Shown here one piece after another: positions 42,900-51,615 of a DNA stretch of 64,000 nucleotides; the stretch's first letter is position 1; every line of letters starts with the position of its first letter. Under the pieces are notes generated by a model. The model was not told the DNA's origin. It was given only the letters and a program-made list of their open reading frames with translations, and made no database searches. Both the position numbers and the translations under genes were made by a program. Source of the stretch: Streptomyces sp. NBC_00510 (GTDB lineage: Bacteria; Actinomycetota; Actinomycetes; Streptomycetales; Streptomycetaceae); the NCBI GenBank assembly GCA_036013505.1, contig CP107851.1, forward strand, positions 372,001-436,000. Direction: 5' to 3'.

Positions 42900-45332
42900 A
42901 TGGGCATGAAACGAACAAATTATCCGGTTTGTGATTGCCAGAGGACAAAGAGCATGCCAAGTCCCAATCCTGGCGACTGGCCGTACGCCTTCGACGGCCT
43001 GGCAACCGCCGTACTCGACAGCCGGGGCACAGTGTTGTGGTGGACCGAGACGGCGGCGGACCTGACAGGGCTTACGGCCAGAGAGGTCTGCGGCCGTCCT
43101 GTACAGGAACTGCTGGCCGACCTCCCCAGCGACCCCGGCACAGCCGAGGAGATACCTATATTCGGCCAGGTACGGCTGCGCCACCGTTCTGGAGACATCA
43201 TCCCTGTCACCTTCCGGGCGACGCGGGACACAAGGTCCGGCAATTCCCTTGTCATGGCGGAGCCTGCACAGTCCGTGTCCGATCAGCAGCAGGGTGCAGC
43301 ACTCCTGCGCACACTGTCCTCTCAGGACCGAATCGGGATCGCCCTGCATGATCTGAACCTGATCATCGTGCACAGCAACAACCTGTCGCGCGTGTTTGGC
43401 TGCCCCCCTGTGCCGCCCGGAGGCCGCCTGCACGACGTGCTGGCGGACGGGGATGCTGAGGACGCCGAGGCGTTCCTGCGTCAGGTCCTCGACACGGGCG
43501 CACCGTTGATCCGCGAGAACCAGCCAGTGAGCTGGCAGCACGATCCGGCGCGGCGGCGGGCCATGTCACTGTCCGCCTCCCGTCTCGAGGACGAGCGGGG
43601 GCGCCCGACCGGAGTTGTGGCGTTGTACAGCGATGCCACTGATCAGTGGCAGGCTCGCCAGCACCTGGATCTCGCCCGCAAGACGGCCGAACGCGTCGGG
43701 AGGTTACTCGACGTCGTGCGCACAGCCCATGAACTGGCGGACGTACTAGTGCCGGACCTCGGAGACTTCGCCGCAGTCGATCTCGCGCAGGCCGTATTCG
43801 ACGGTGATGAACCCGTGAAGCGACTGGGCGGCGGAGATCTTCATCTGCGCAACGCCGCGATGGCACCGACCGCCGAGGGGTGGCCGGCCGGAATCAAGCG
43901 CGGCAACCTTGTACCACCGCTCCCCGATCACCCCCTCCTGCGCAGCTTTCAGCACGGTGAAACCGTCATCCTCAGCCGCGACGAGTACATCGCTGTGATC
44001 GGCGATCCCCAGCTGGTCGAGTTCCTGATGCCGAAGAACTGTCACTCGGTGATGGTGGCACCGCTGCACGCTCGCGGCCTCACGCTCGGCGACATATCCG
44101 TTTGGCGCGTCGGCTCATCCGCGCCGTTCACCGAGGACGAGGCGGATCTCATGGCTCAGATCGCCTCGAGGAGCGCGCTCGCCATCGACAACGCCCGCCG
44201 TTACACACGCGAGCACAGGGCGGCCGTGGCGTTGCAGCAACGTCTTCTTCCTCCGGCCACGACCGACACTCCGGCAGCCGAGACCGCTGGTGTCTACCTG
44301 CCCGCAGGCGGCGGAGCGGAGATCGGCGGCGACTGGTTCGACGCTATTGCTCTGCCTTCTCTCCGGCTGGCCCTTGTCGCCGGGGATGTGGTCGGCCATG
44401 GCATGGCCGCAAGCGCCGCTATGGGCCGTCTGCGCGCCGCCATCCAGACCCTCGCCGACCTCGAACTCGAGCCCGACGAGTTGCTCACCCGGATCGCGGA
44501 CTTGGTTCAGCGCCTTGCGGCCGAAGCCCCACCGGACGACCAGGACACCGTCGGCGCCACGTGCCTGTACGCGCTCTACGACCCGGTAACTCAACGCTGC
44601 ACCCTGGCCAGTGCGGGGCATCCGTCGCCCATCCTGGTCCGGCCCGACGGGACGGCCGCAGTAATCGAGGTCTCCCCGGGACCGCCACTCGCCATCGGCG
44701 GCATGCCGTACGAAACCACCACGATCGACCTTGAGCCGGGCAGCGTCCTCGGCCTCTACACGGACGGCCTGATCGAACGGGACGGCGACGACATCGGCCA
44801 AGGGCTGCGGCGTCTGACGGACACCCTCGCCGCCTCCTGCCGTCCGGAACGCCCTCTGGGCGACACCGGCGGGGCTCTCCTCGCCGACCTGGCCGGCCAA
44901 CCGCTGCGCGATGACGCGGCCCTGCTTCTGGCCCGCACTCGCGCCGTCCCATCGGAGGACACCGCTCACTGGGAGATCCCGCCCGACCCGGCCGCCGTCT
45001 ACGAGGCTCGGAAGTCGACGGCCCGCCAGCTCGCCGAGTGGGGGCTACAGGACCTCATGTTCACCACCGAACTTATCGTCAGTGAACTGGTGACCAACGC
45101 CATCCGCTACGGACGTCCGCCGATGGAACTGCGGCTGATCCGCCACGGCGTTCTGGTCTGCGAAGTCAGCGACTCCAGTCCCACCCAGCCCCGCCTGCGG
45201 CGTGCCCGCACCACCGACGAGGGAGGACGCGGCCTGTTCCTCGTCGCTCAACTCGCCACGCGCTGGGGCTGCAGGTACAGCCGAGACGGCAAGACGATCT
45301 GGGCCGAGCAGCTCATCGAGCAGCCACGTTGA
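42900..45332 (+). CDS. SpoIIE-type PP2C phosphatase with PAS, GAF and HATPase domains
   Basis: The 810-residue product has, in order, a PAS domain (about 28-110, LDSRGTVLWWTETAADLTGL), a second PAS-like region (about 140-250), a GAF domain (about 260-430) and a PP2C/SpoIIE phosphatase (about 450-655, GAEIGGDWFDAIALPSLRLA, LVAGDVVGHGMAASAAMG). A C-terminal GHKL ATPase follows (about 690-805, FTTELIVSELVTNAIRYGRP, DEGGRGLFLVAQLATRWGCR). It should both phosphorylate and dephosphorylate STAS-type antagonists. ATG 42900 has AAGGTG; ATG 42954 is an alternative. Confidence 0.9.
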   Translation: MGMKRTNYPVCDCQRTKSMPSPNPGDWPYAFDGLATAVLDSRGTVLWWTETAADLTGLTAREVCGRPVQELLADLPSDPGTAEEIPIFGQVRLRHRSGDIIPVTFRATRDTRSGNSLVMAEPAQSVSDQQQGAALLRTLSSQDRIGIALHDLNLIIVHSNNLSRVFGCPPVPPGGRLHDVLADGDAEDAEAFLRQVLDTGAPLIRENQPVSWQHDPARRRAMSLSASRLEDERGRPTGVVALYSDATDQWQARQHLDLARKTAERVGRLLDVVRTAHELADVLVPDLGDFAAVDLAQAVFDGDEPVKRLGGGDLHLRNAAMAPTAEGWPAGIKRGNLVPPLPDHPLLRSFQHGETVILSRDEYIAVIGDPQLVEFLMPKNCHSVMVAPLHARGLTLGDISVWRVGSSAPFTEDEADLMAQIASRSALAIDNARRYTREHRAAVALQQRLLPPATTDTPAAETAGVYLPAGGGAEIGGDWFDAIALPSLRLALVAGDVVGHGMAASAAMGRLRAAIQTLADLELEPDELLTRIADLVQRLAAEAPPDDQDTVGATCLYALYDPVTQRCTLASAGHPSPILVRPDGTAAVIEVSPGPPLAIGGMPYETTTIDLEPGSVLGLYTDGLIERDGDDIGQGLRRLTDTLAASCRPERPLGDTGGALLADLAGQPLRDDAALLLARTRAVPSEDTAHWEIPPDPAAVYEARKSTARQLAEWGLQDLMFTTELIVSELVTNAIRYGRPPMELRLIRHGVLVCEVSDSSPTQPRLRRARTTDEGGRGLFLVAQLATRWGCRYSRDGKTIWAEQLIEQPR

Positions 45333-45344
45333 ACGACCATCCAC

Positions 45345-45717
45345 ACTGAACGGCGGCCGCCACGTTGGACATACCGCCAACTGCACACCCGGGGCCTGGA
45401 CGGCCTCCTCCTGCCGACCGAACTCATCGTCAGCGAACTGGTGACCAACCATCCGCTACGCGCACCCGCCGGTGCACCTGCGGCTGATCCGCCATGCCGT
45501 CCTGGTGTGCGAGGTCACCGACTCCAGCAGCACCCAACCCCGACTGCGGTATGCCCGTGCCACCGACGAGGGAGGACACGGCCTGTTCCTCATCGCCCAG
45601 CTCACCACCCGCTGGGGCTGCCGCTGCGCTGACAACGGCAAGACGATCTGGACCGAACAACCCATCCCCCGGGCCCCTGACGATCAGCCGGCACCCTCAC
45701 GATCGGGGACTCGGTGA
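45345..45717 (+). pseudogene. Broken tandem copy of the HATPase domain
   Basis: Directly after the SpoIIE gene the DNA encodes RQLHTRGLDGLLLPTELIVS-ELVTN and, in another frame, HLRLIRHAVLVCEVTDSSST, QPRLRYARATDEGGHGLFLI and AQLTTRWGCRCADNGKTIWT. This repeats the last 110 residues of the upstream protein. Two bases are missing at about 45453, where the upstream copy has NAIRY. The copies are roughly three-quarters identical by eye, so the duplication is not recent. Confidence 0.75.
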
Positions 45718-45807
45718 TGATGTCCGCGTCGGCTGCCTGGAGTTGCCGTCGCCCGGTTCACCCCTTCAGCACACACCCCTTCCGCCGGCCCCTCGTTGAG
45801 AGGGAAT

Positions 45808-45993
45808 GTGAACACCCCTCAGGAAGATCACGCGGACCGATGTGGCGCCACCCCGGCCCCACAGGCCGCGACCACCACGGCCTTCCGCGCTAAGATGCTG
45901 CGCCACGCTCTGAGGGAGCGGGCCGAACAGGAGATCGTGCAGCGGCTGGGTGCGACGGTGAAGTCCATGCTGTCGGCCCGGGTGACCCGGTGA
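45808..45993 (+). CDS. Small 'AFRA..LRH' protein, copy B
   Basis: The 61-residue product contains TTTAFRAKMLRHALRERAEQ then EIVQRLGATV, matching the helix in copy A at 12795. GTG 45808 follows GAGAGGG closely; TTG 45796 is an alternative start. Function unknown. Confidence 0.5.
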   Translation: MNTPQEDHADRCGATPAPQAATTTAFRAKMLRHALRERAEQEIVQRLGATVKSMLSARVTR

Positions 45994-46298
45994 CCACTCC
46001 CCCGGACAGGGCACACATGCCGACCCAAGGATGAGGCCGTGAAGGCGCTCGCCTCAGGTGGGGCAAAACTCCGGGCACGGCTGCCCGGCCGGTCGGCAAC
46101 GACTACGCCCGGGACAAGCGCATCATCCTGGCCCCAAGGGGCCCGTACTGCCGGCATCGCCGCCCGACGCCGGCCCGCTCGCCCCGGCTTCACCCCGGCG
46201 CATCGCCGAGGCGCTCGGTCGCGCCGGTTCGTTCGGGGGGTCCGACTGCCCCGCCTGTTGCGCCAGCCATCGGCTACTGGACCCCCACCACGAGGTTA

Positions 46299-46314
46299 CT
46301 GATCGTTTCATCGG
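46299..46314. promoter_or_regulatory. Degenerate CTGATG-type operator
   Basis: CTGATC-GTTT-CATCGG, an imperfect version of the palindrome at 46348 and 34462, with 33 bp between this site and the perfect site. Confidence 0.45.
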
Positions 46315-46347
46315 TCCTGATGAGACTTGACGAATGAGCCATTGACG

Positions 46348-46363
46348 CTGATGATTTCATCAG
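46348..46363. promoter_or_regulatory. TetR operator upstream of the second hydrolase gene
   Basis: CTGATGA-TT-TCATCAG, a perfect palindrome with the same CTGATG/CATCAG arms and spacing as at 34462, 59 bp before the hydrolase start. Confidence 0.75.
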
Positions 46364-46421
46364 AACTGACCGGAAGTGCTCCAGGGGCGGTTCGGTCGAC
46401 GCCCAGGACTCAGGAGAGCCG

Positions 46422-47264
46422 ATGAACATTCCGGTCGTCCGCACCGGCGAGGGCTGGTGGGTGGAGAGCGGCACAGGACGGCTGCACCGCGTCACCACCA
46501 GCGCCGGGACCACTGCGGACCTGCTCGCTGACCGCGCTGCGGTGACCGAGGCCGCGGCCCGGGCCGCGGCCGACCCGGACGCCGGGCAACTGGCGCAAGG
46601 AGAACTGCTCTCACCGCTCACCACGCCGTGTCGGGTGGTGGCGCGAATGGTCAACTACCCCTCCCATGCGGTGGACTCCGGGTTCGACCCGGACACCGTC
46701 CCGCCGGCGTTCTTCCGCAAGGCCTCGGGGTCCGTGAGCGGCCCTTACCAGGACATCGTGCGTCCCTCGCACGTGCGGTTCCTGGACTACGAGGTTGAGC
46801 TCGGGCTGGTGATGGGCGCGGACCTGCCGGTCGGCACACAGGTCACCGACTCCACCCTGTCCGACTATGTCGCCGCTCTGGTCGTCGCCGACGACCTGGC
46901 CCGCCTTTCCGACCTGCGGCTCACCTTGCAGGTCAACGGGGCCACCCGCCAGGACCGCACCGTCACCGACATGATCGTCAAGCCGGCGCGCGCCCTGACC
47001 CTCCTGTCCCGCTTCCAGACCCTCCAGCCCGGAGACGTGCTGCTCACCGGAACCCCCGGCGGGACCGCCCTGAATTCCCCGGGCAAGCTGGCGACCACGC
47101 TCGCCGCCTTGCTGCCGCCGCACAAGCGCTGGCAGAAGTTCTTCGCCCGCCAGCAGCACAACCCGCACTACCTGCAGGACGGCGACGTCGTCACCGCCCG
47201 CATCGCGACCGACGACGGCGTACTCGACCTCGGCGAGCAGAGCACGATGGTGCACACCCACTGA
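46422..47264 (+). CDS. Fumarylacetoacetate hydrolase-family protein with internal deletion
   Basis: The 280-residue product is a clear paralogue of 32300-33238: CRVVARMVNYPSHAVDSG, FFRKASGSVSGPYQDIVRPS, FLDYEVELGLVMGADLPVG, PGDVLLTGTPGGTALNSP. After YVAALVVADD it jumps straight to LARLSDLRLTLQVN. It lacks about 36 residues present in the paralogue, including NDVSARDVQ and the K-S-Y-P-T-F-T-P-T-G-P segment that supplies a metal ligand and active-site loop in this family. The frame is open. It is probably catalytically impaired. AGGAGAG precedes the ATG. Confidence 0.85.
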   Translation: MNIPVVRTGEGWWVESGTGRLHRVTTSAGTTADLLADRAAVTEAAARAAADPDAGQLAQGELLSPLTTPCRVVARMVNYPSHAVDSGFDPDTVPPAFFRKASGSVSGPYQDIVRPSHVRFLDYEVELGLVMGADLPVGTQVTDSTLSDYVAALVVADDLARLSDLRLTLQVNGATRQDRTVTDMIVKPARALTLLSRFQTLQPGDVLLTGTPGGTALNSPGKLATTLAALLPPHKRWQKFFARQQHNPHYLQDGDVVTARIATDDGVLDLGEQSTMVHTH

Positions 47265-47293
47265 GACTCCCGGGCTCCCCCCGCCCGGGACCA

Positions 47294-47330
47294 GCCGGCC
47301 CGGCCTCCCACCGAGGGAGACCGGGCCGGC
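47294..47330 (+). terminator. Terminator-like hairpin after the second hydrolase gene
   Basis: GCCGGCCCGG pairs with CCGGGCCGGC, extended inside by CTCCC/GGGAG with one mismatch; five-base loop. It begins 30 bases past the stop codon. No T-run. Confidence 0.6.
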
Positions 47331-47630
47331 CACGAGCCCCCTTACGCGCGCCCCCGAACAGCATCCCGCCGCCAAAGCGCCCGGTGCGGCCCTCCGCAAG
47401 CCCTGCAGAGCCGGCCGGTGCCGGCGGGGCACCGCCCCATACGCAGCCGGCCACGCTGAGCGCCGCACAACGTCCCAGCAGATCGTCCGGCACCCGCACG
47501 AGCGGTCATCCGCGAGGTGCCCACCCAGCAAGGCGAGCCGGGACAGCACCACGGCGCCGCGCTCCTCAACCCGCAGGCCGCCCACCAGACGTACACCACC
47601 CAGCCCCTCCCCTTGACCCAAGGAACGTTC

Positions 47631-47978
47631 ATGATCGCCACCGTCCTCCTGGCCGCCGTCCTGGCCGCGCTGTTCCTCCTGGTGGGAGCGGCCAAGCTCG
47701 CAGCGGTTCCCGCGATGCGTCAGGCCGCAGCCCACGTGGGCGCGACCCTCCCCCAGTACCGGCTGCTGGGCGCCTTGGAGGTGGCGGCAGCGGCCGGGCT
47801 GCTGGTCGGCCTGCGATGGCACACGCTCGGCGCCGCTGTCTCCACAGGCCTGGTCCTGCTCATGGCCGGAGCCGTGATCGTGCACCTGCGCAGCGGTGAC
47901 CGGGCCGTCCGCTGCCTGCCGGCCGCCGTCACCGGCGCCCTGGCCGCAGCCGAACTGGTCCTCCTGACGGTCTCCTAG
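47631..47978 (+). CDS. DoxX-like membrane protein, second copy
   Basis: The 115-residue product has four membrane helices (ATVLLAAVLAALFLLVGAAK, YRLLGALEVAAAAGLLVGLR, TLGAAVSTGLVLLMAGAVIV, AVTGALAAAELVLLTV) and conserved spacing of H-L-R-S-G-D before the last helix, as in HVRNGD of the copy at 28160. Together with the second hydrolase this reproduces part of the aromatic module. CAAGGAA precedes the ATG. Confidence 0.85.
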   Translation: MIATVLLAAVLAALFLLVGAAKLAAVPAMRQAAAHVGATLPQYRLLGALEVAAAAGLLVGLRWHTLGAAVSTGLVLLMAGAVIVHLRSGDRAVRCLPAAVTGALAAAELVLLTVS

Positions 47979-48095
47979 ACCCGGTCCGCCAGCCCCGGCC
48001 TGCACTCATGCACGGCCAAGCACCCAACAACTACCCAACCGACAGAGCACACCATCCCGGGCAAGCCCCCGGGCATCCGCTGAAGAGAGAAAGTC

Positions 48096-48677
48096 ATGGC
48101 AAAGCTGGAGATCATCGTCGCGAGCACGCGCCCCAACCGGATCGGCCCCTCGATCGGCCAGTGGATGCTGACCCAGGCGACGGAGCATGGAGCCTTCACC
48201 GAGGTCGAGCTGGTGGATCTCGCGGAGGTGAACCTTCCGTTCATGAACGAGCCGCACCACCCCCGGCTGGGACGCTACGTGCACCAGCACACGCGCGAGT
48301 GGAGCGCGAAGGTAACCGAGGCGGACGCGTTCGTGTTCGTGATGCCGGAATACAACTTCGGGTATAACGCCGAACTCAAGAACGCCATCGACTACCTGCA
48401 CGCCGAATGGCAGTACAAGCCGGTCGGACTGGTCAGCTACGGCGGAGTCTCCGCAGGCACCCGCGCCGCGCAGATGATCAAGCAAGTGGTAACCACGCTG
48501 AAGATGACGCCGGTCCCTGAAGCGGTGTCCATTCCCTTCGTGCACCAGCTCATCGATGAGGACGAGGGGCTCCAGCCCAACGAGATCATGATCGCTTCCG
48601 CCAAGGCGATGCTGGAGGAACTCGCCCGCCTCAGCGAGGCGCTGCTGCCCCTGCGCCGTCCCACGACCATGCCCTGA
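48096..48677 (+). CDS. NAD(P)H-dependent FMN reductase family protein
   Basis: The 193-residue product has a flavodoxin-like fold: MAKLEIIVASTRPNRIGPSI (phosphate-binding loop), EADAFVFVMPEYNFGYNAEL and KNAIDYLHAEWQYKPVGLVS (the PEYN...LKNAID signature). It may reduce quinones, FMN or azo compounds in the cytoplasm. Following the DoxX-like gene by 117 bp, it may belong to the same detoxification module. AGAGAGA lies upstream of the ATG. Confidence 0.9.
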   Translation: MAKLEIIVASTRPNRIGPSIGQWMLTQATEHGAFTEVELVDLAEVNLPFMNEPHHPRLGRYVHQHTREWSAKVTEADAFVFVMPEYNFGYNAELKNAIDYLHAEWQYKPVGLVSYGGVSAGTRAAQMIKQVVTTLKMTPVPEAVSIPFVHQLIDEDEGLQPNEIMIASAKAMLEELARLSEALLPLRRPTTMP

Positions 48678-48795
48678 GCCGGACCAGAATTACCCACCGC
48701 CGCCGGAACGCAGACTCACCCGAGGCGCGCACCTTTGCGCACCCCACTCATGCTGCCCCACCCCGGACAGGCCCCCCACAAGCGGCGCTCACAGG

Positions 48796-50263
48796 TCACC
48801 GCTGTACGGCCGGGGGTTTTCCGTCGGGGTGGTCGTTGATCCAGGCCAGGCCGCCGAGGTCGAGGCGTTGGCGGGCGCGGGTGACAGCAACGTAGGCTAG
48901 GCGGACGTCGGTGTCGTCGATCGGGCCGTTCAGCGGGTTGCCGTGCTCGTCGGTCTCGTCGCTGTCTTTGGGTGGGTGAAAGTCGTCGGCGATCTCGACC
49001 TGGGGCCATTCGCGGCCCTTGGCTTTGTGAGCGGTGGAGACGGTCACCTGCGCGTCCTGTTCGCGGTCGAGGCGGTTGACCGCGGCCAGGACGGCGTCGG
49101 TGCCGTGGTGGTCGACGAGGTCGACCAGGGGCTGCAGGTCACTGCCGGCGGGATCGTGTTCGGCGTACTCCGGCAGCTGGCCCCAGGTGGTGAACAGCAC
49201 CAGTTCGGGGTGGGAGGTACGGCGCCCGTCTTTCAGGTCACGTGACGCCAGCGCCACAGCGCGCAGGGCCTGGCCTCCCCCAGCCAGCGCGACCCTACGG
49301 CCATTGGCGGACTTGGGCCATGGCGCCGATGTTGCTCCGGCACAGCACCGCGTCCGGCTGGGTCACCTTTCCGACCTCGGTGGGGATCGTCTGGGTTCCA
49401 TCCAGGCGGATCGGGGCGTCGGCGATCGTCAGCCACCGGTTGGCCTCCAGCGCGAGGATGGGGCCGAAACGGAAAGACTGCGTCAAAGAGAGGGAGGTGC
49501 CGTCGAAGCAGGTCATGACGTCCTTGGCGCCGCGCCAGCCGTAGATGGCCTGCGCGGAATCCCCCACCATGACCAGTTGGGCGTGGCCGCGCTGGTTGAG
49601 CAGCACCTGCTCCAGGACGGGGTTGGTGTCCTGGGCATCGTCCAGGAGCACGAAATCGGTGTGGAGTTTCGGGTCGGACAGGGCCCAGATTTTCAGGTAG
49701 TGGTCGTCTTCGAAGCGGACCGCTCCGGTGTCGGGGTGCTGCAGGTCGGCCCAGGCGGCGCGGGCGTAGGGCAGGATGCGCCGGGCGAGTTCGGCGTGCA
49801 GGTCGACGCTGTCCAGGCCGCGGAGCGGTGGCACGTGATGGTGTCCGATGACGGGGTCGGCGGAGTGACAGAACCGGGTGACGGTGCGCTGGGCGGTGGA
49901 GGTCAATGTGGCCGGCCAGACGGTTCGGTTGCCGATGCGCATGGGCTTGGTGATGCCCAGCGCATCGGCGGTGTGCCTCCCGGGTAGCCGGGGGCCGTTC
50001 AAGCGGGCGCGGTAGCAGTGACCGATGGCAGCGTAGGCCAGAGAGTGCGCGGTCTTGCACAGCACCGTGGCCGGAAAGCGGCCGGCGGCGTCCTGAGCGA
50101 TGGACCGGTTGAACGCCACATACAAGCCCCGGCGTGAGGTGCTGGCCGCGAGCTGGGTGAGCGTGGTGGTCTTAGCCGTGCCAGCACCGGCCTGGATCAC
50201 CAGGTGGTCCCCGATGGCGAAGGCATCGGCGGCCGCGATCTGTTCGTCAGTGGGCTGCAGCAT
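48796..50263 (-). pseudogene. UvrD/Rep-like helicase with a single frameshift
   Basis: The N-terminal frame (ATG 50263) carries LVIQAGAGTAKTTTLTQLAA (Walker A, with AKT where GKT is usual), LHTDFVLLDDAQDTNPVLEQ (DDAQ box for DEAQ) and LVMVGDSAQAIYGWRGAKDV. A one-base shift near 49297 is needed to continue as RRVALAGGGQALRAVALASR, DAQVTVSTAHKAKGREWPQV and VRLAYVAVTRARQRLDL (motifs V-VI). Combined length is about 485 residues, a compact UvrD-like protein. The lesion may be real or a sequencing error. Confidence 0.75.
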
Positions 50264-50708
50264 CGTTGAGCTTCATCGATCCGTGAGGGCGCGACAAGCG
50301 CGCGTCGGTGGTCAGGTGTCGTCGTCGGTGAGGAGGCCGCGCATCGGCACAGACGGCAAACCCTCGGAGAGCGCAGCCGATGTTTCCCTTGCCTCGCAGC
50401 AAGTCCTCTGCGTTCGCCACCGCTGTCCGGAATACCGAATCGGCGCGGGCTTCCACGACTCCGACGACGTTCTCGATGGTGTCGACCCAGTTCCTGGTGA
50501 AGACCCCCTGCTCTCGCAGGGTCGCTTGCACCTGGTGGGGAAGGTCGCTCAGCGCATCAAGCCGGACGGAGTCCGCCTGAAGCGCGTCGAACGCGATGGT
50601 GGCCGGCGGCAGCTTCCCGCACACCGGGCAGAACCGGTGTGCCGAAGACGGCGTACCGCAGTTCGCATCCGTCGTGGCACCATCCCCGTTGTGGATGACC
50701 GTACGCAT
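50247..50708 (-). CDS. Cys-containing protein of unknown function, probably C-terminally truncated
   Basis: The product contains SSAHRFCPVCGKLPPATIAF then EQGVFTRNWVDTIENVVGVV and EARADSVFRTAVANAEDLLR, ending the conserved part at GKGNI. Longer Streptomyces relatives continue well past 'LL.GKGN', but here an unrelated tail follows to a stop at 50247. A single CPVC pair suggests half a zinc site. Its end overlaps the helicase start by 17 bases. The start (ATG 50708) is uncertain. Confidence 0.5.
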   Translation of the reverse strand: MRTVIHNGDGATTDANCGTPSSAHRFCPVCGKLPPATIAFDALQADSVRLDALSDLPHQVQATLREQGVFTRNWVDTIENVVGVVEARADSVFRTAVANAEDLLRGKGNIGCALRGFAVCADARPPHRRRHLTTDARLSRPHGSMKLNDAAAH

Positions 50709-51593
50709 GAAGTGGATTGGTCCGGCCTTTTCCATGCCTCGGGCCCCGCCGGCGACACGCCGCGGCATCTGGCTGCTCTCCTCGGCGACGATGCGGAGGC
50801 TTTCGTCGACGGGTACTCGCACCTGTGGTCGGCGACGCTTCGTCGCGAAGGCAAGGCCTGGCCTGCGACGGCGCCCACCGGGCTGCTTGTCGCCGAGCTC
50901 CTGGACGATCCGCTGCTGGGGCCGGATGATCCCTCGTTGCCCGATGCCATGCTCGCCTATCTGTACGAGGTCGGCGTCGCCGCCGACCTCGGAGACCGAG
51001 CTGCGGAAATCCGTGCTCGGGTCAAGGACCGCGCACCGGAGCTTCGGGCCTGGACCGCCGAGTACATGTCGACCGATGCGGATGGCAGGGCCCGGATGTG
51101 GCGGGACGGCACGGGTCTGGGTGAACTCGTCCTAGATCAGGCGGCGCTCGCCTGCTTCGACCTGGTTCCCGCGCTCCTGCGGCGAACACTGCCGCACCTC
51201 GCGTCGGAACGCGCCAGGCGCAGGACATGCGCCGCCGCAGCTGTCGGGTCACTGGCGCGGCATCCCGCAGCCTCCGCACAACGTCCGGAGCTGCTGGAAC
51301 AGTTGACGTCGATGGCCCGGGCCGCCGATTCCTCGCACGACCTGGCGACGATTGTGATCGCCATTGGCCACCTCGACGGCGACACGCGCCCCTGGCTGGC
51401 TGACCCGCATGCCGGCGTTCGGGCCTGCGCGGCCCTGGCGCCCAACCTTGCCGGTGACGACGCAGCGGACCAGGTGCTGATGGAACTGGAGCGGTCGCCG
51501 CAAGCCTTCGGCAAGTCCTTTGGCGACCTGGCTCCACCCCTGCAGTTCCAGTCCAAGTCGTACCAGGACCTGCTCACAGGGCGAGCGAGCTGA
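50691..51593 (+). CDS. HEAT-repeat-type helical protein
   Basis: From GTG 50691 the 300-residue product reads VDWSGLFHASGPAGDTPRHL, GYSHLWSATLRREGKAWPAT, ALACFDLVPALLRRTLPHLA then RRRTCAAAAVGSLARHPAAS, ATIVIAIGHLDGDTRPWLAD and VRACAALAPNLAGDDAADQV. This is an all-helical HEAT/ARM-like array common in Streptomyces. Relatives are usually longer at the C-terminus, so this one may be shortened. Role unknown; it overlaps the divergent Cys-containing gene at its 5' end. Confidence 0.7.
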   Translation: MDDRTHEVDWSGLFHASGPAGDTPRHLAALLGDDAEAFVDGYSHLWSATLRREGKAWPATAPTGLLVAELLDDPLLGPDDPSLPDAMLAYLYEVGVAADLGDRAAEIRARVKDRAPELRAWTAEYMSTDADGRARMWRDGTGLGELVLDQAALACFDLVPALLRRTLPHLASERARRRTCAAAAVGSLARHPAASAQRPELLEQLTSMARAADSSHDLATIVIAIGHLDGDTRPWLADPHAGVRACAALAPNLAGDDAADQVLMELERSPQAFGKSFGDLAPPLQFQSKSYQDLLTGRAS

Positions 51594-51615
51594 TTCCCGC
51601 TGTCCGGGACGGGGG

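Noticed and set aside
46000-46298. Possible small genes before the second hydrolase locus
   Set aside because: Open frames have no ribosome site and are Arg/Pro/Ala-rich without a family pattern.
50100-50690. Upstream extension of the HEAT-repeat protein
   Set aside because: Family similarity begins at VDDRTHEVDW (GTG 50691); upstream residues are the reverse of the Cys-containing gene.
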